Shown in pieces: positions 29,477 to 38,334 of a stretch of 64,000 nt of DNA (positions within the stretch are counted from its first letter, which is position 1; every line of letters starts with the position of its first letter). The DNA is from an uncultured Methylophaga sp. (lineage in GTDB: Bacteria; Pseudomonadota; Gammaproteobacteria; Nitrosococcales; Methylophagaceae). The translations under genes were made by a program, and so were the position numbers. The DNA is taken from NCBI GenBank assembly GCA_913055695.1, contig CAJXKF010000002.1:1-64000 (forward strand), read 5' to 3'. The notes below the pieces were generated by a model that saw only the letters and a program-made list of their open reading frames with translations, made no database searches and was not told the origin of the DNA.

Positions 29477-31423
29477 ATGCAAAACCACCTCTCCTCAATG
29501 CTGGACAAAGACCTGGACTTGAGCGCTGAGTGGAGTTCCGAACATAGTGCCCGTTTATACGGCGTTCGTGACTGGGGCAGTGACTATTTTGACGTCTCCG
29601 AGGACGGTAATGCCGTGGTCTCGCTCCAGTTCGGCAACAAGACTACCCAGGTGCCGATCATTGATATCGTCAATGGCATGCGCGAGCGCGGTCTGGATAT
29701 GCCGGCGGTACTGCGCATCGAAAATCTGCTGGATCAGCGCATCACCCAGATCAACGAAGCTTTCGCCAAAGCCATCAAAGACGCCGATTACCAGAATCAT
29801 TATCGCGGCGTGTTCCCGATTAAGGTCAATCAGCAGTGCCACGTTATCGAGGAAATCGCGGATTACGGCAGCCGTTACCATCATGGTCTCGAAGCCGGCA
29901 GTAAAGCGGAACTGATTATTGCCCTGTCGCAACTGCGTGACCATGACAGCCTGATTATCTGCAACGGTTATAAAGATGAAGAGTTCATTGAACTGGGTCT
30001 TTATGCCCGCCAGATGGGGATCAAGTGCTTCTTTGTGCTGGAAACGGCGATGGAGCTCGATATTATTCTTGAGCGCAGCCGCGCGCTGGGTATCGATCCC
30101 TTAATCGGCGTGCGCATTCGACTCGCCTCCATGGTTGAAGGTCACTGGAATGAAGACAGTGGCGATCGTTCGATCTTTGGACTATCGACCAATGCCTTGC
30201 TCGGTGTAGTGGAAAAGCTCAAACAGGCCGATATGCTGCACTGTCTGCAGTTGCTGCATAGTCATCTCGGCTCGCAAATCCCCAACATCCGTAATATCCG
30301 TAGCGGTGTGATGGAAGCCTGCCGTTTTTACGCCGGTCTGATTGAAGAGGGCGCGCCAATGGGCTATATCGACCTCGGTGGCGGTCTGGCGGTCGATTAT
30401 GAAGGTGCTCGCAGCAACAGCACCCATAGCATGAACTATGGGCTTGATGAGTACTGTTACAACATTGTCGAGACCCTGCAGGAATGCCTGGATCCGCTGG
30501 ATATTAAACACCCGGTCATTATTTCCGAGTCGGGGCGCGCCCTGGTGGCTTACTCTTCCATGTTGCTGTTCAACATTCTGGAAGTTCGTGAGCATAAGCC
30601 GGATTTCATCCCCACCGAGCCACCGGAAGACAGTCACGATCTCATCGTCAATCTTTATGGCGTGATGGAATACGTGAATGTCGATCACCTGCAGGAGTGC
30701 TACAACGATGCACTCTATTACCGCGACGAACTGCGCGAACTGTTCCACCACGGTCAGGCAACGCTGCGTGACCGCGCTTTGGCGGAAAACGTGACACTGG
30801 CGATTTTGGAGAAGATTTCCAATCTGCTGCCACAGGCCAGACGCGTGTCGCAGGAACTGGAAGCGCTGCCGGAACTGATGTCCGATATCTATTACGGTAA
30901 CTTCAGCCTGTTCCAGTCGCTGCCGGATATCTGGGCAATTGATCAGCTGTTTCCGATCATGCCGATTCATAGGCTCAATGAAGCCCCGGTGCGTGACGGC
31001 GTGCTGGCCGATATGACCTGTGACTGTGACGGCAAAATTGACAACTTCATCTCGCCGGAAGGGGTGCGCAAAACGTTACCTTTGCATCCATTGAAAGCAG
31101 GCGAGGAGTATTACGTCAGCGTGTTCCTGGTTGGCGCCTATCAGGAAACGCTCGGCGATCTGCATAACCTGTTTGGTGATACCAATGTGGTCAGCGTGCA
31201 CATCAATGAGGATGGCAGCTTTGACTTCCGCCGTGAATTCCACGGTGACAGCATTGCCGATGTCCTGAGCTATGTGGAATATGATCCGAAACTGATTCAG
31301 GAACAGTTCCGCCGTATTGCCGAGCAGGCAGTGCGTGACGGCCGGATTTCAGTGCCGATGCGCCAGCAGATGCTGCGTGCTTTCCGTGAGAGCATGCACG
31401 GTTATACATTCTTCGAACGTTAA
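29477..31423 (+). CDS. speA: Biosynthetic arginine decarboxylase
   Basis: The 648-aa PLP enzyme is close to E. coli SpeA (658 aa). The PLP lysine lies in YRGVFPIKVNQQCHVIEEI (about residue 115), the glycine-rich phosphate-binding region is YIDLGGGLAVDYEG (about 295-308), and the active-site Cys region is ADMTCDCDGKIDNFI (about 510-524). It converts arginine to agmatine, the first step to putrescine when followed by the agmatinase downstream. It begins a rightward series of polyamine genes; the next gene starts 47 bp later. Confidence 0.97.
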   Translation: MQNHLSSMLDKDLDLSAEWSSEHSARLYGVRDWGSDYFDVSEDGNAVVSLQFGNKTTQVPIIDIVNGMRERGLDMPAVLRIENLLDQRITQINEAFAKAIKDADYQNHYRGVFPIKVNQQCHVIEEIADYGSRYHHGLEAGSKAELIIALSQLRDHDSLIICNGYKDEEFIELGLYARQMGIKCFFVLETAMELDIILERSRALGIDPLIGVRIRLASMVEGHWNEDSGDRSIFGLSTNALLGVVEKLKQADMLHCLQLLHSHLGSQIPNIRNIRSGVMEACRFYAGLIEEGAPMGYIDLGGGLAVDYEGARSNSTHSMNYGLDEYCYNIVETLQECLDPLDIKHPVIISESGRALVAYSSMLLFNILEVREHKPDFIPTEPPEDSHDLIVNLYGVMEYVNVDHLQECYNDALYYRDELRELFHHGQATLRDRALAENVTLAILEKISNLLPQARRVSQELEALPELMSDIYYGNFSLFQSLPDIWAIDQLFPIMPIHRLNEAPVRDGVLADMTCDCDGKIDNFISPEGVRKTLPLHPLKAGEEYYVSVFLVGAYQETLGDLHNLFGDTNVVSVHINEDGSFDFRREFHGDSIADVLSYVEYDPKLIQEQFRRIAEQAVRDGRISVPMRQQMLRAFRESMHGYTFFER

Positions 31424-31470
31424 GATTCTTGTTTTTCCGAACATTTAGCTAATAAGGAAAGGTTCTTGTT

Positions 31471-32667
31471 ATGTCAAAAGTCGTGATTATCGGCGCCGGT
31501 GGCGTCGGCGGTGTGGTGACACACAAATGTGCCCAACTGCCGGAAGTGTTTTCCGAAATCGTGCTGGCCAGTCGCACCGAAGAAAAGTGTAAAGCGATTG
31601 CTGCGCAGCTGGACCGTCCGATTAAAACCGCCAAAATCGACGCTGACAATGTCGCCGAACTGACCGCTTTTCTGGAGCAGGAAAAACCGGATCTGGTGAT
31701 TAATGTAGCGCTACCATACCAGGATCTGAGCATTATGGATGCCTGTCTGGCAGCGGGTATTGATTATCTCGACACCGCCAATTACGAGCCACTGGACACC
31801 GCCAAGTTCGAATACAAATGGCAGTGGGCTTATCAGGACAAGTTCAAGAATGCCGGCCTGACCGCACTGCTCGGCAGTGGCTTTGATCCGGGTGCGACCA
31901 ATGTGTTCACTACCTGGATTGCCAAGCATTATTTCGATGAAATTCACGAGCTCGACATTATCGACGTCAACGGTGGTGACCACGGTTATCCGTTTGCGAC
32001 CAACTTCAACCCGGAAATCAATATCCGTGAAGTCACGGCCGAATGCCGTCACTGGGAAAACGGTGAATTCGTTGAAACGCCGGCGATGTCGAAAAAGGCC
32101 AGCTTCACCTGTCCGGATGAAGTCGGTACCTACAATATCTACCGCATGTACCACGAAGAACTGGAGTCGCTGGTCAAGCATTTCCCGACCCTGAAGCGCG
32201 CTCAGTTCTGGATGAGTTTTGGTGATAATTATCTCAAACACCTTGAAGTGCTGGGGAATGTCGGCATGACCGGTATCGAACCGGTCGAATTCCAGGGCCA
32301 GCAGATCGTTCCGATTCAGTTCCTCAAAGCGCTGCTGCCGGATCCGTCCACCCTGGGACCGCGGACCAAGGGTAAAACCTGTATCGGTTGCGTCGTCAAA
32401 GGCGTGAAAGACGGCAAAGAAAAAATTGTCTATGTCTACAACATCAAAGACCATCAGGACTGCTACCAGGAAGTGCAATCGCAGGCGATTTCCTACACCA
32501 CCGGTGTCCCTGCCATGATCGGCGCCAAAATGATCCTGGAAGGCAAATGGAAAAAACCGGGTGTCTGGAATATGGAACAGTTCGATCCGGATCCGTTTAT
32601 GGAAGACATGAACAAATACGGCCTGCCGTGGCAGGTGGTCGAACTGGATAACTTCGATCTGGATTAA
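31471..32667 (+). CDS. Carboxy(nor)spermidine dehydrogenase
   Basis: The 398-aa protein is a saccharopine-dehydrogenase-fold enzyme with NADP motif VVIIGAGGVGGVVTHKCAQ at the N-terminus and DTANYEPLDTAKFEYKWQW and GSGFDPGATNVFTTW in the middle, which fit carboxynorspermidine dehydrogenase better than saccharopine dehydrogenase. It condenses putrescine (or diaminopropane) with aspartate beta-semialdehyde to carboxyspermidine (or carboxynorspermidine). AAGGAAAGG precedes the ATG. It lies between speA and the matching decarboxylase, with a dispersed repeat inserted before the latter. Confidence 0.93.
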   Translation: MSKVVIIGAGGVGGVVTHKCAQLPEVFSEIVLASRTEEKCKAIAAQLDRPIKTAKIDADNVAELTAFLEQEKPDLVINVALPYQDLSIMDACLAAGIDYLDTANYEPLDTAKFEYKWQWAYQDKFKNAGLTALLGSGFDPGATNVFTTWIAKHYFDEIHELDIIDVNGGDHGYPFATNFNPEINIREVTAECRHWENGEFVETPAMSKKASFTCPDEVGTYNIYRMYHEELESLVKHFPTLKRAQFWMSFGDNYLKHLEVLGNVGMTGIEPVEFQGQQIVPIQFLKALLPDPSTLGPRTKGKTCIGCVVKGVKDGKEKIVYVYNIKDHQDCYQEVQSQAISYTTGVPAMIGAKMILEGKWKKPGVWNMEQFDPDPFMEDMNKYGLPWQVVELDNFDLD

Positions 32668-32675
32668 TAAACGTC

Positions 32676-32819
32676 AAACCACAGAGGCACAGAGAACACA
32701 GAGAGTTTGTCATTACGAGGCCGGCGGCCGAAGCAATCCAGTCCCAATCCGGGAAAGGTTCTTTACCTTCAAAGTGTGGCCGTTACATTTTCCTCTGTGA
32801 ACTCTGTGCCTCTGTGGTT
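32676..32819. repeat. Dispersed palindromic repeat, copy 4
   Basis: Left arm AACCACAGAGGCACAGAGAA (within 32676-32705), central module GTCATTACGAGG..GAAGCAATCCA (32709-32740), right arm CCTCTGTGAACTCTGTGCCTC to 32819. The outer arms are near-perfect complements. It splits the polyamine genes, lying 8 bp after one stop and 17 bp before the next start. Confidence 0.8.
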
Positions 32820-32836
32820 AGAAACTAGGTTACTCA

Positions 32837-34003
32837 ATGCAATTCACCGATTTCTCCAAACTCGATCTTTACCGTCTGCCATCACCCTGTTTTGTGGTGG
32901 ATGAAGTCGCGGTCGAACGCAATCTGCGTATTCTGAGCGAGGTCGCTGAGGCCAGCGGTGCCAAGGTGCTGGGTGCGCTGAAAGCGTTCTCAATGTGGTC
33001 ATTCGGTGATTTGACTCGAAAGTACCTGAGCGGCACCTGCGCCAGCGGTCTGCATGAAGCCAGACTGGGTTATGAAGAATACGGCGGTGAAGTCCATGCC
33101 TTTGCCGCGGCCTTCAGCCAGGCAGATATTGATGAACTGCTGACCTTTGCCCATCACATTGTGTTCAATTCCTGCGGTCAGTGGCTGCGGTTTCGTGAAC
33201 AGTGCCTGGCTGCGAAAAAGAAACGCCCGGAACTGCACTTCGGCCTCAGAATCAATCCGGAGCATTCCGAGGGCACAGTGCCGATTTATGACCCATGCTC
33301 ACCAGGCTCGCGTCTTGGCATTCCGCTGTCTCAGCTGGATGAATCGGCACTGGATGGCATCAGCGGCCTGCATTTCCATACCCTCTGCGAGCAGGGTTTT
33401 GAACCCTTGGCCAGAACCGTGGCGGCGGTCGAAGATAAATTCGGTCATCTGCTGCAGCAAATGCAGTGGATTAACTTTGGCGGCGGTCATCACATCACCG
33501 CCGAAGGCTACGACATCAATGGGCTGGTAGAACTGGTCCAGGCGTTTAAACAGCGACATGATGTCGAGGTCTACATGGAACCGGGCGAGGCGATGGCCAT
33601 TGGCACCGGTATCCTCAGCTGCGAAGTGCTGGATATTACCTGGAATAATCTGAACCAGGCGATTCTCGATACCTCGGCTACCTGTCATATGCCGGACACG
33701 CTGGAAATGCCTTACCGTCCTGATATCAGCGGCGCCGGTGAGCCGGATGAGTTTGAACATAGCTATCGTCTCGGTGGTCTCACCTGTCTCGCCGGTGATG
33801 TGATTGGTGACTACAGCTTTGCTGAACCCCTGAAGATCGGTCAGCGACTGATTTTTGAAGATATGAGCCATTACACGATGGTCAAAACCACGACTTTTAA
33901 CGGCACCAAATTACCGGCCATTGCGATCTGGAACTCGGAAACCGACGTGCTGCGTGTGGTCAAAGAATTTGGCTACCAAGACTTTAAACACAGGCTGTCC
34001 TGA
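32837..34003 (+). CDS. nspC: Carboxy(nor)spermidine decarboxylase
   Basis: The 388-aa PLP enzyme is of the fold III alanine racemase type. The N-terminal SPCFVVDEVAVERNL and the PLP lysine region GALKAFSMWSF (about residues 45-55) are NspC signatures; the family also shows GLRINPEHSEG, GLHFHTLCEQGFEPLART, INFGGGHHITAEGYD and EPGEAMAIGTG. It removes the carboxyl group from carboxyspermidine to give spermidine. The stop is followed after one base by the speB start, so the two are coupled. The first part of the upstream gap is repeat copy 4, so its promoter or read-through is unclear. Confidence 0.95.
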   Translation: MQFTDFSKLDLYRLPSPCFVVDEVAVERNLRILSEVAEASGAKVLGALKAFSMWSFGDLTRKYLSGTCASGLHEARLGYEEYGGEVHAFAAAFSQADIDELLTFAHHIVFNSCGQWLRFREQCLAAKKKRPELHFGLRINPEHSEGTVPIYDPCSPGSRLGIPLSQLDESALDGISGLHFHTLCEQGFEPLARTVAAVEDKFGHLLQQMQWINFGGGHHITAEGYDINGLVELVQAFKQRHDVEVYMEPGEAMAIGTGILSCEVLDITWNNLNQAILDTSATCHMPDTLEMPYRPDISGAGEPDEFEHSYRLGGLTCLAGDVIGDYSFAEPLKIGQRLIFEDMSHYTMVKTTTFNGTKLPAIAIWNSETDVLRVVKEFGYQDFKHRLS

Positions 34004-34004
34004 T

Positions 34005-34877
34005 ATGAAACAACTCGAATACCCCATTTTCCTCGGTTCTGAAATCGAACAGCCAGCGCCAGATAAAGCGATGTTTCATGTATTACCGGTCCCGTTTGAG
34101 AAAACCGTCTCTTATGGTGGCGGCACCGGTCTGGGACCATCATCGATTCTGGAAGCCTCATGGCAGTTGGAAGAGTGGGATGGTTACAGCAAACCCTGTG
34201 ACGCCGGTATTTACACCTGTGAACCGGTTGATTGCAGTGTCGATGCCAAGCAGGTCATTGATAATATCGCAGCGGCCACCGCCAATATCGTCCGTCAGGG
34301 CGCGATGCCCGTCGTACTGGGCGGTGAACATACTGTCACTTACGGCGTGATCAAAGGGCTGGTGGATGCCGGCATGACCGATTTCGGTGTGGTGCAGATT
34401 GATGCCCATGCTGATTTACGCCAGGCCTATGAAGGGGATGTGCTGAGCCACGCCTCGGTGATGAAGCGGGTGGTCGATATGGGCATCCCGCTGTACCAAC
34501 TTGGTATCCGGGCGTTCTGTGAAGAAGAAATGGGCTTTCGCGAAGAGTTCGGCGTGCATTTCAAAGACGCTGATGAACTGGTCCAGAACAATATTCAAAG
34601 CATTACGCTACCTGATGACTTCCCGCAAAAAGTCTTTTTCACTGTCGATATCGACGGCATGGATCCGTCCGTATTTCCATCCACTGGTACACCGGTACCA
34701 GGCGGCCTTGGCTGGTATCAGACGCTGAATCTGTTCGAATCGGTCGCTAAACAACGCGATATTATCGGCTTTGATGTGATGGAGTTTGCGCCGATTGAAG
34801 GCTTCCATGCCTACGATTTTGCCGCGTCGATGCTGACCTACAAATTGATGGGCATCGTTCAGCGAAATCAGCGCTAG
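34005..34877 (+). CDS. speB: Agmatinase
   Basis: The 290-aa ureohydrolase has all manganese-site motifs: GGEHTVTYG (about residue 106), QIDAHADLRQAYEG (about 130-143) and VDIDGMDPS (about 215-223). Substrate loops fit agmatinase rather than arginase. It hydrolyses agmatine from SpeA to putrescine plus urea. It starts one base after the nspC stop. With speA, the dehydrogenase and nspC it completes a route from arginine to spermidine. Confidence 0.95.
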   Translation: MKQLEYPIFLGSEIEQPAPDKAMFHVLPVPFEKTVSYGGGTGLGPSSILEASWQLEEWDGYSKPCDAGIYTCEPVDCSVDAKQVIDNIAAATANIVRQGAMPVVLGGEHTVTYGVIKGLVDAGMTDFGVVQIDAHADLRQAYEGDVLSHASVMKRVVDMGIPLYQLGIRAFCEEEMGFREEFGVHFKDADELVQNNIQSITLPDDFPQKVFFTVDIDGMDPSVFPSTGTPVPGGLGWYQTLNLFESVAKQRDIIGFDVMEFAPIEGFHAYDFAASMLTYKLMGIVQRNQR

Positions 34878-35181
34878 GCAATGATTGAGTTATCCGCAGA
34901 TGACACGGATTGCCGGAGATTTACGTAAAAACTTAATTTGAAATCTTAGGAAATGAGTTAACGCATGCCATAACAGTCAGGGCATTGGGCAGGGGTGCTA
35001 ACCAATGCTGAGCGCCTGCGAAAGAAACCTTTTATTAATCTGTGCTAATCAGCGAAATCTGCGGATAAAAGTTTTTAATCAAACTCACTCTGTTCGTCTC
35101 AGCCAACAATCAAAATTTATGCTTTTCATTGAAGCGTTTACGGGCTAAAATCCGCCGTTTTTTCTGTGCGGAATTTTGACC
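34878..35181. other. Intergenic region between speB and the NTF2-GNAT-nitrilase trio
   Basis: The 304-base gap is largely copy 5 of the dispersed repeat. The last 110 bases are AT-rich and could hold the promoter of the downstream trio. No RNA gene or terminator hairpin is seen. Confidence 0.5.
34890..35067. repeat. Dispersed palindromic repeat, copy 5
   Basis: Left module TTATCCGCAGATGACACGGA (34890-34911) and right module TTAATCTGTGCTAATCAGCG..AATCTGCGGATA (35035-35067) are inverted copies. The CACAGAG arms are absent. Confidence 0.65.
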
Positions 35182-35589
35182 ATGAACCAAGCCACTGTAA
35201 AACTGCTGCAAGACTACTACGATGCATTCAACCGTCAGGATATGGATGCTTTTCTGGCGATGCTGACTGATGATGTCATCCACGACGTTAACCAGAGCGG
35301 CCGTGAAGTCGGTAAGGAAGCCTTCTCCAAGTTCATGGATCGCATGAACGCGCATTACAAAGAGCAAATCGTTGATATTTCCATCACCACCAATGATGAA
35401 GGCGATCGCGCTGCGGTTGAATTCACGGTATTGGGTGAATACCTGTCAACAGATGAAGGCCTGCCTGAAGCCGCGGGTCAGACTTACCGCCTGCCTGCCG
35501 GTGCTTTCTTTGTGATTCGTGACGGCAAAGTCGCCCGCATCACTAACTACTACAACCTGGAAGACTGGATCGCTCAAGTCGCAGGTTAA
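35182..35589 (+). CDS. NTF2/SnoaL-like protein (ketosteroid isomerase-related)
   Basis: The 135-aa protein has the SnoaL-like cone fold pattern: TVKLLQDYYDAFNRQDMDAFLAML at the start, TDDVIHDVNQSG, and late VIRDGKVARITNYYNLEDWIAQV. It matches my memory of the 'ketosteroid isomerase-related' proteobacterial family (TIGR02096-type). The reaction is unknown. It opens a three-gene set with a GNAT and a nitrilase-family protein. ATG 35182 is preferred over the TTG two codons earlier. Confidence 0.8.
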   Translation: MNQATVKLLQDYYDAFNRQDMDAFLAMLTDDVIHDVNQSGREVGKEAFSKFMDRMNAHYKEQIVDISITTNDEGDRAAVEFTVLGEYLSTDEGLPEAAGQTYRLPAGAFFVIRDGKVARITNYYNLEDWIAQVAG

Positions 35590-35635
35590 ACAGCTGTGTC
35601 CTCTTTCACAGCAAAAAATGACGATTGGAAAAACT

Positions 35636-36223
35636 ATGCTGAAACTGGAACGACTCTCCGGCGATAAGCTGAACCAATATATTCCGGAGCTGGCCCGGCT
35701 CCGGATTCAGGTATTTCGTGACTGGCCTTATCTCTATGATGGCGATCTGGCTTACGAAGAAAAATACCTGCAAACCTATATCGAAGCGCCTGACAGTGTC
35801 ATCGTGCTCGCTTTTGACGGTGACAAGGTGGTCGGCGCATCTACCGGTATCCCGCTTGAGCATGAAACGGATGAGGTCAAAGCGCCCTTTAATGCTGCCG
35901 GCTACGATGTCAGCAAGATTTTTTATTGCGGTGAATCGGTTTTGTTACCCGAATACCGTGGTCAGGGCGCAGGTGTCGCTTTCTTCGACCATCGTGAAGC
36001 GCACGCGCAGGAAATCGGCGGTTTTGATTACAGCTGCTTCTGTGGTGTGCAGCGTCCTGAAAACCATCCACGGCGTCCGGCTGATTACGTACCACTGGAT
36101 AATTTCTGGCGTAAACGCGGTTATGAAAAGTATCCGGAGCTTAACACCACTTTTAGCTGGAAAGAGCTGGATGAAAATGTTGAATCGCCCAAACCGATGA
36201 CTTTCTGGATGAAGAAAATTTAA
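35636..36223 (+). CDS. GNAT family acetyltransferase
   Basis: The 195-aa protein has the GNAT fold with acetyl-CoA motif A near LLPEYRGQGAGVAFFDHREAHA (shown in part as PEYRGQGAGVAFF, about residues 104-116) and N-terminal LARLRIQVFRDWPYLYDGD, suggestive of a small-molecule acetyltransferase. The start could be ATG 35618 or 35636; the second begins directly at MLKLERL. The stop overlaps the nitrilase start by one base (TAATG). Its substrate is unknown; polyamines or an amine derived from them are possible given the neighbours. Confidence 0.83.
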   Translation: MLKLERLSGDKLNQYIPELARLRIQVFRDWPYLYDGDLAYEEKYLQTYIEAPDSVIVLAFDGDKVVGASTGIPLEHETDEVKAPFNAAGYDVSKIFYCGESVLLPEYRGQGAGVAFFDHREAHAQEIGGFDYSCFCGVQRPENHPRRPADYVPLDNFWRKRGYEKYPELNTTFSWKELDENVESPKPMTFWMKKI

Positions 36224-37098
36224 TGAGCAAAGTAAAAGCAGCCGTCGCGCAATACGATATCGGCTTTTTCCATGAGTGGAGCGAGTTTGAAACCAAGCTC
36301 ACTCACTGGGTCAAGCAGGCAGCCTCTCATCAGGCCAAGCTGCTGGTATTCCCGGAATACGGCAGCATGGAACTGGCGTCTTTGTTCGGTGAAGAAGTCT
36401 ACAAGGATCTCGGTAAACAGCTGCATTCGATGCAGGAGATTTATCAGGACTATGAGGCGCTCTACACTGAACTGGCGCGTCAGTTTGATGTCATGATTCT
36501 GGCCAGCAGCTTTCCGGTGCTTCAGGACGACGGTACCTTCCGTAACCGCGCCAACCTCTATGGCGTGGATGGGCTGATTGATTATCAGGACAAGCTCATC
36601 ATGACCCGTTTTGAGAATGAGCAGTGGCTGATTCATGCCGGCCAGGATATCAAGGTCATTGATACCGACATCGGTCGACTCGGCATCAATATCTGTTACG
36701 ACACCGAGTTTCCATTGATTGCCCATCAGCAGGTTCAGGCAGGTGCCGATGTGATTCTGGCGCCAAGCTGCACCGACACCCAGGCCGGTTTTTACCGGGT
36801 CCGTATCGGCTGCCAGGCACGGGCACTGGAAAACCAGTGTTATGTGCTGCAATCTCCGACTTTCGGCAATGCCGAGTGGTCTGAGGCGGTGGACTTCAAT
36901 ACCGGCCGTGCCAGTGTGTATACACCGGTCGATTATGGCTTTCCTGATAATGGCATCCTGGCAGAGGGCAGTGCGGAAACCGCCCAGTGGGTTTATGCCG
37001 ATCTGGATCTCACTGAAATCGCCCGCGTACGGCAGGCGGGGCAGGTCTTTAATTATCGTGACTGGCCCTTGCAAAACAAACTCCGTGGCCCCAACTAA
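36223..37098 (+). CDS. Carbon-nitrogen hydrolase (nitrilase superfamily)
   Basis: The 291-aa protein has the full catalytic set: Glu in LLVFPEYGSME (about residue 45), Lys in YQDKLIMTRFE (about 125) and Cys in INICYDTEFP (about 160). These build an amidase that cuts C-N bonds by a thioester intermediate. It is not close to N-carbamoylputrescine amidase by motif, and the pathway here already has an agmatinase, so another amide is probably the substrate. It is coupled to the GNAT gene and closed by a strong terminator. Confidence 0.88.
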   Translation: MSKVKAAVAQYDIGFFHEWSEFETKLTHWVKQAASHQAKLLVFPEYGSMELASLFGEEVYKDLGKQLHSMQEIYQDYEALYTELARQFDVMILASSFPVLQDDGTFRNRANLYGVDGLIDYQDKLIMTRFENEQWLIHAGQDIKVIDTDIGRLGINICYDTEFPLIAHQQVQAGADVILAPSCTDTQAGFYRVRIGCQARALENQCYVLQSPTFGNAEWSEAVDFNTGRASVYTPVDYGFPDNGILAEGSAETAQWVYADLDLTEIARVRQAGQVFNYRDWPLQNKLRGPN

Positions 37099-37111
37099 CT
37101 ATTAAGAGCCG

Positions 37112-37139
37112 AAACGCCATCATTGATGGCGTTTTTTTT
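37112..37139 (+). terminator. Intrinsic terminator after the nitrilase gene
   Basis: AACGCCATCA and TGATGGCGTT form a 10-bp stem with a very short loop, followed by eight T residues, 15 bases after the stop. Confidence 0.92.
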
Positions 37140-37251
37140 GCCCGCTGCAAAAGCCACAATCCTTGTATGGATGAAGCCGTTGTTGCCAGTCGTTAAAATA
37201 AGCGTATCTCAAAGACACAGTGTGCGCGCTGAACAGACACAGGAGTATTGA

Positions 37252-38334
37252 ATGTTAGATAAAAGCCAAGTTCAGGAAATCATCAACGATTTCGTGGACC
37301 CCGCTACCGAAATCAAGCTCGGTGATACCAAACCTGGCATCAAAGTGGAGCAGGAAGGGGACAAGCAAACCGTCACGGTCACCCTTGGCTACCCGGTCAA
37401 AGGCTATGCGACTGAGCTGCAGCAACAACTGGCAGACAAGCTCAATGCCGCCGGCGCCGACAATGCCAGTGTTAAAGTTGACACCAAAGTCATCAAGCAT
37501 AAAGTCCAGCAGGGCGTGCCGGCACTGGAAAACGTCAAAAATATTATTGCTGTTGCCTCCGGCAAGGGTGGTGTTGGTAAGTCCACCACCGCAGTGAATC
37601 TGGCCCTGGCGCTGGCAGCAGAAGGTGCTACCGTCGGCGTGCTGGATGCCGATATTTATGGTCCCAGCCAGCCACGTATGCTGGGCACCACCAAACGCCC
37701 GGAATCGACCGATGGCAAATCCATCGAGCCGATTGAAAGCTATGGCGTGCAGAGCATGTCGATTGGTTTTCTGATTGATGAAGAAGAACCGATGATCTGG
37801 CGTGGTCCGATGGTGACCCAGGCGCTGCAACAGATGCTGGGCGATACCAACTGGAAACAACTGGATTATCTGGTGATTGACCTGCCGCCGGGAACCGGTG
37901 ATATCCAGCTGACGCTGTCGCAGAAAGTCCCGGTCAGTGGCGCATTGATTGTGACGACACCGCAGGATATTTCGCTGCTGGATGCCCGCAAAGCCTACAA
38001 GATGTTCGAAAAGGTCAAAGTGCCGGTGCTGGGTGTGGTTGAAAATATGAGCACCCATATTTGCAGTCAGTGTGGTCATGAAGAGCATATCTTCGGCAGC
38101 GGCGGCGGCCAGAACATGGCCGATCAATACGGTCTTAATCTGCTCGGTAGTCTGCCGCTCAATATCCGTATTCGTGAAGATGCCGATGGTGGTCAGCCGA
38201 GCGTTGTTACTGATCCTGAAGGCGACATCGCGATGGCCTATCGTAATATTGCCCGTCGCCTCGCTGCCCGACTGGCGATGCAGGGTAAGAACTATGCCAG
38301 TGCCTTCCCCAACATTGTCGTTAAAAACGATTAG
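37252..38334 (+). CDS. apbC: Iron-sulfur cluster carrier ApbC/Mrp
   Basis: The 360-aa protein has an N-terminal MIP18/DUF59-like domain (about residues 1-90) and a deviant Walker A NTPase domain (VASGKGGVGKSTTAVNLALALA, quoted in part as SGKGGVGKST, about residue 105). The Cys pair ENMSTHICSQCGHEEHIFG (about residue 275) carries a labile [4Fe-4S] cluster for transfer to apo-proteins. ACAGGAG precedes the ATG. It is monocistronic, with a terminator upstream and a repeat element downstream. Confidence 0.96.
   Translation: MLDKSQVQEIINDFVDPATEIKLGDTKPGIKVEQEGDKQTVTVTLGYPVKGYATELQQQLADKLNAAGADNASVKVDTKVIKHKVQQGVPALENVKNIIAVASGKGGVGKSTTAVNLALALAAEGATVGVLDADIYGPSQPRMLGTTKRPESTDGKSIEPIESYGVQSMSIGFLIDEEEPMIWRGPMVTQALQQMLGDTNWKQLDYLVIDLPPGTGDIQLTLSQKVPVSGALIVTTPQDISLLDARKAYKMFEKVKVPVLGVVENMSTHICSQCGHEEHIFGSGGGQNMADQYGLNLLGSLPLNIRIREDADGGQPSVVTDPEGDIAMAYRNIARRLAARLAMQGKNYASAFPNIVVKND

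Noticed and set aside
30182-30970. 262-codon frame antisense to speA
   Set aside because: Antisense shadow; speA is certain.
36220-37074. 284-codon frame antisense to the nitrilase gene
   Set aside because: Antisense shadow of a gene with all catalytic residues in place.
36223-37098. N-carbamoylputrescine amidase for the nitrilase gene
   Set aside because: The agmatinase already gives putrescine directly, no agmatine deiminase is present and the motifs are not specific enough.
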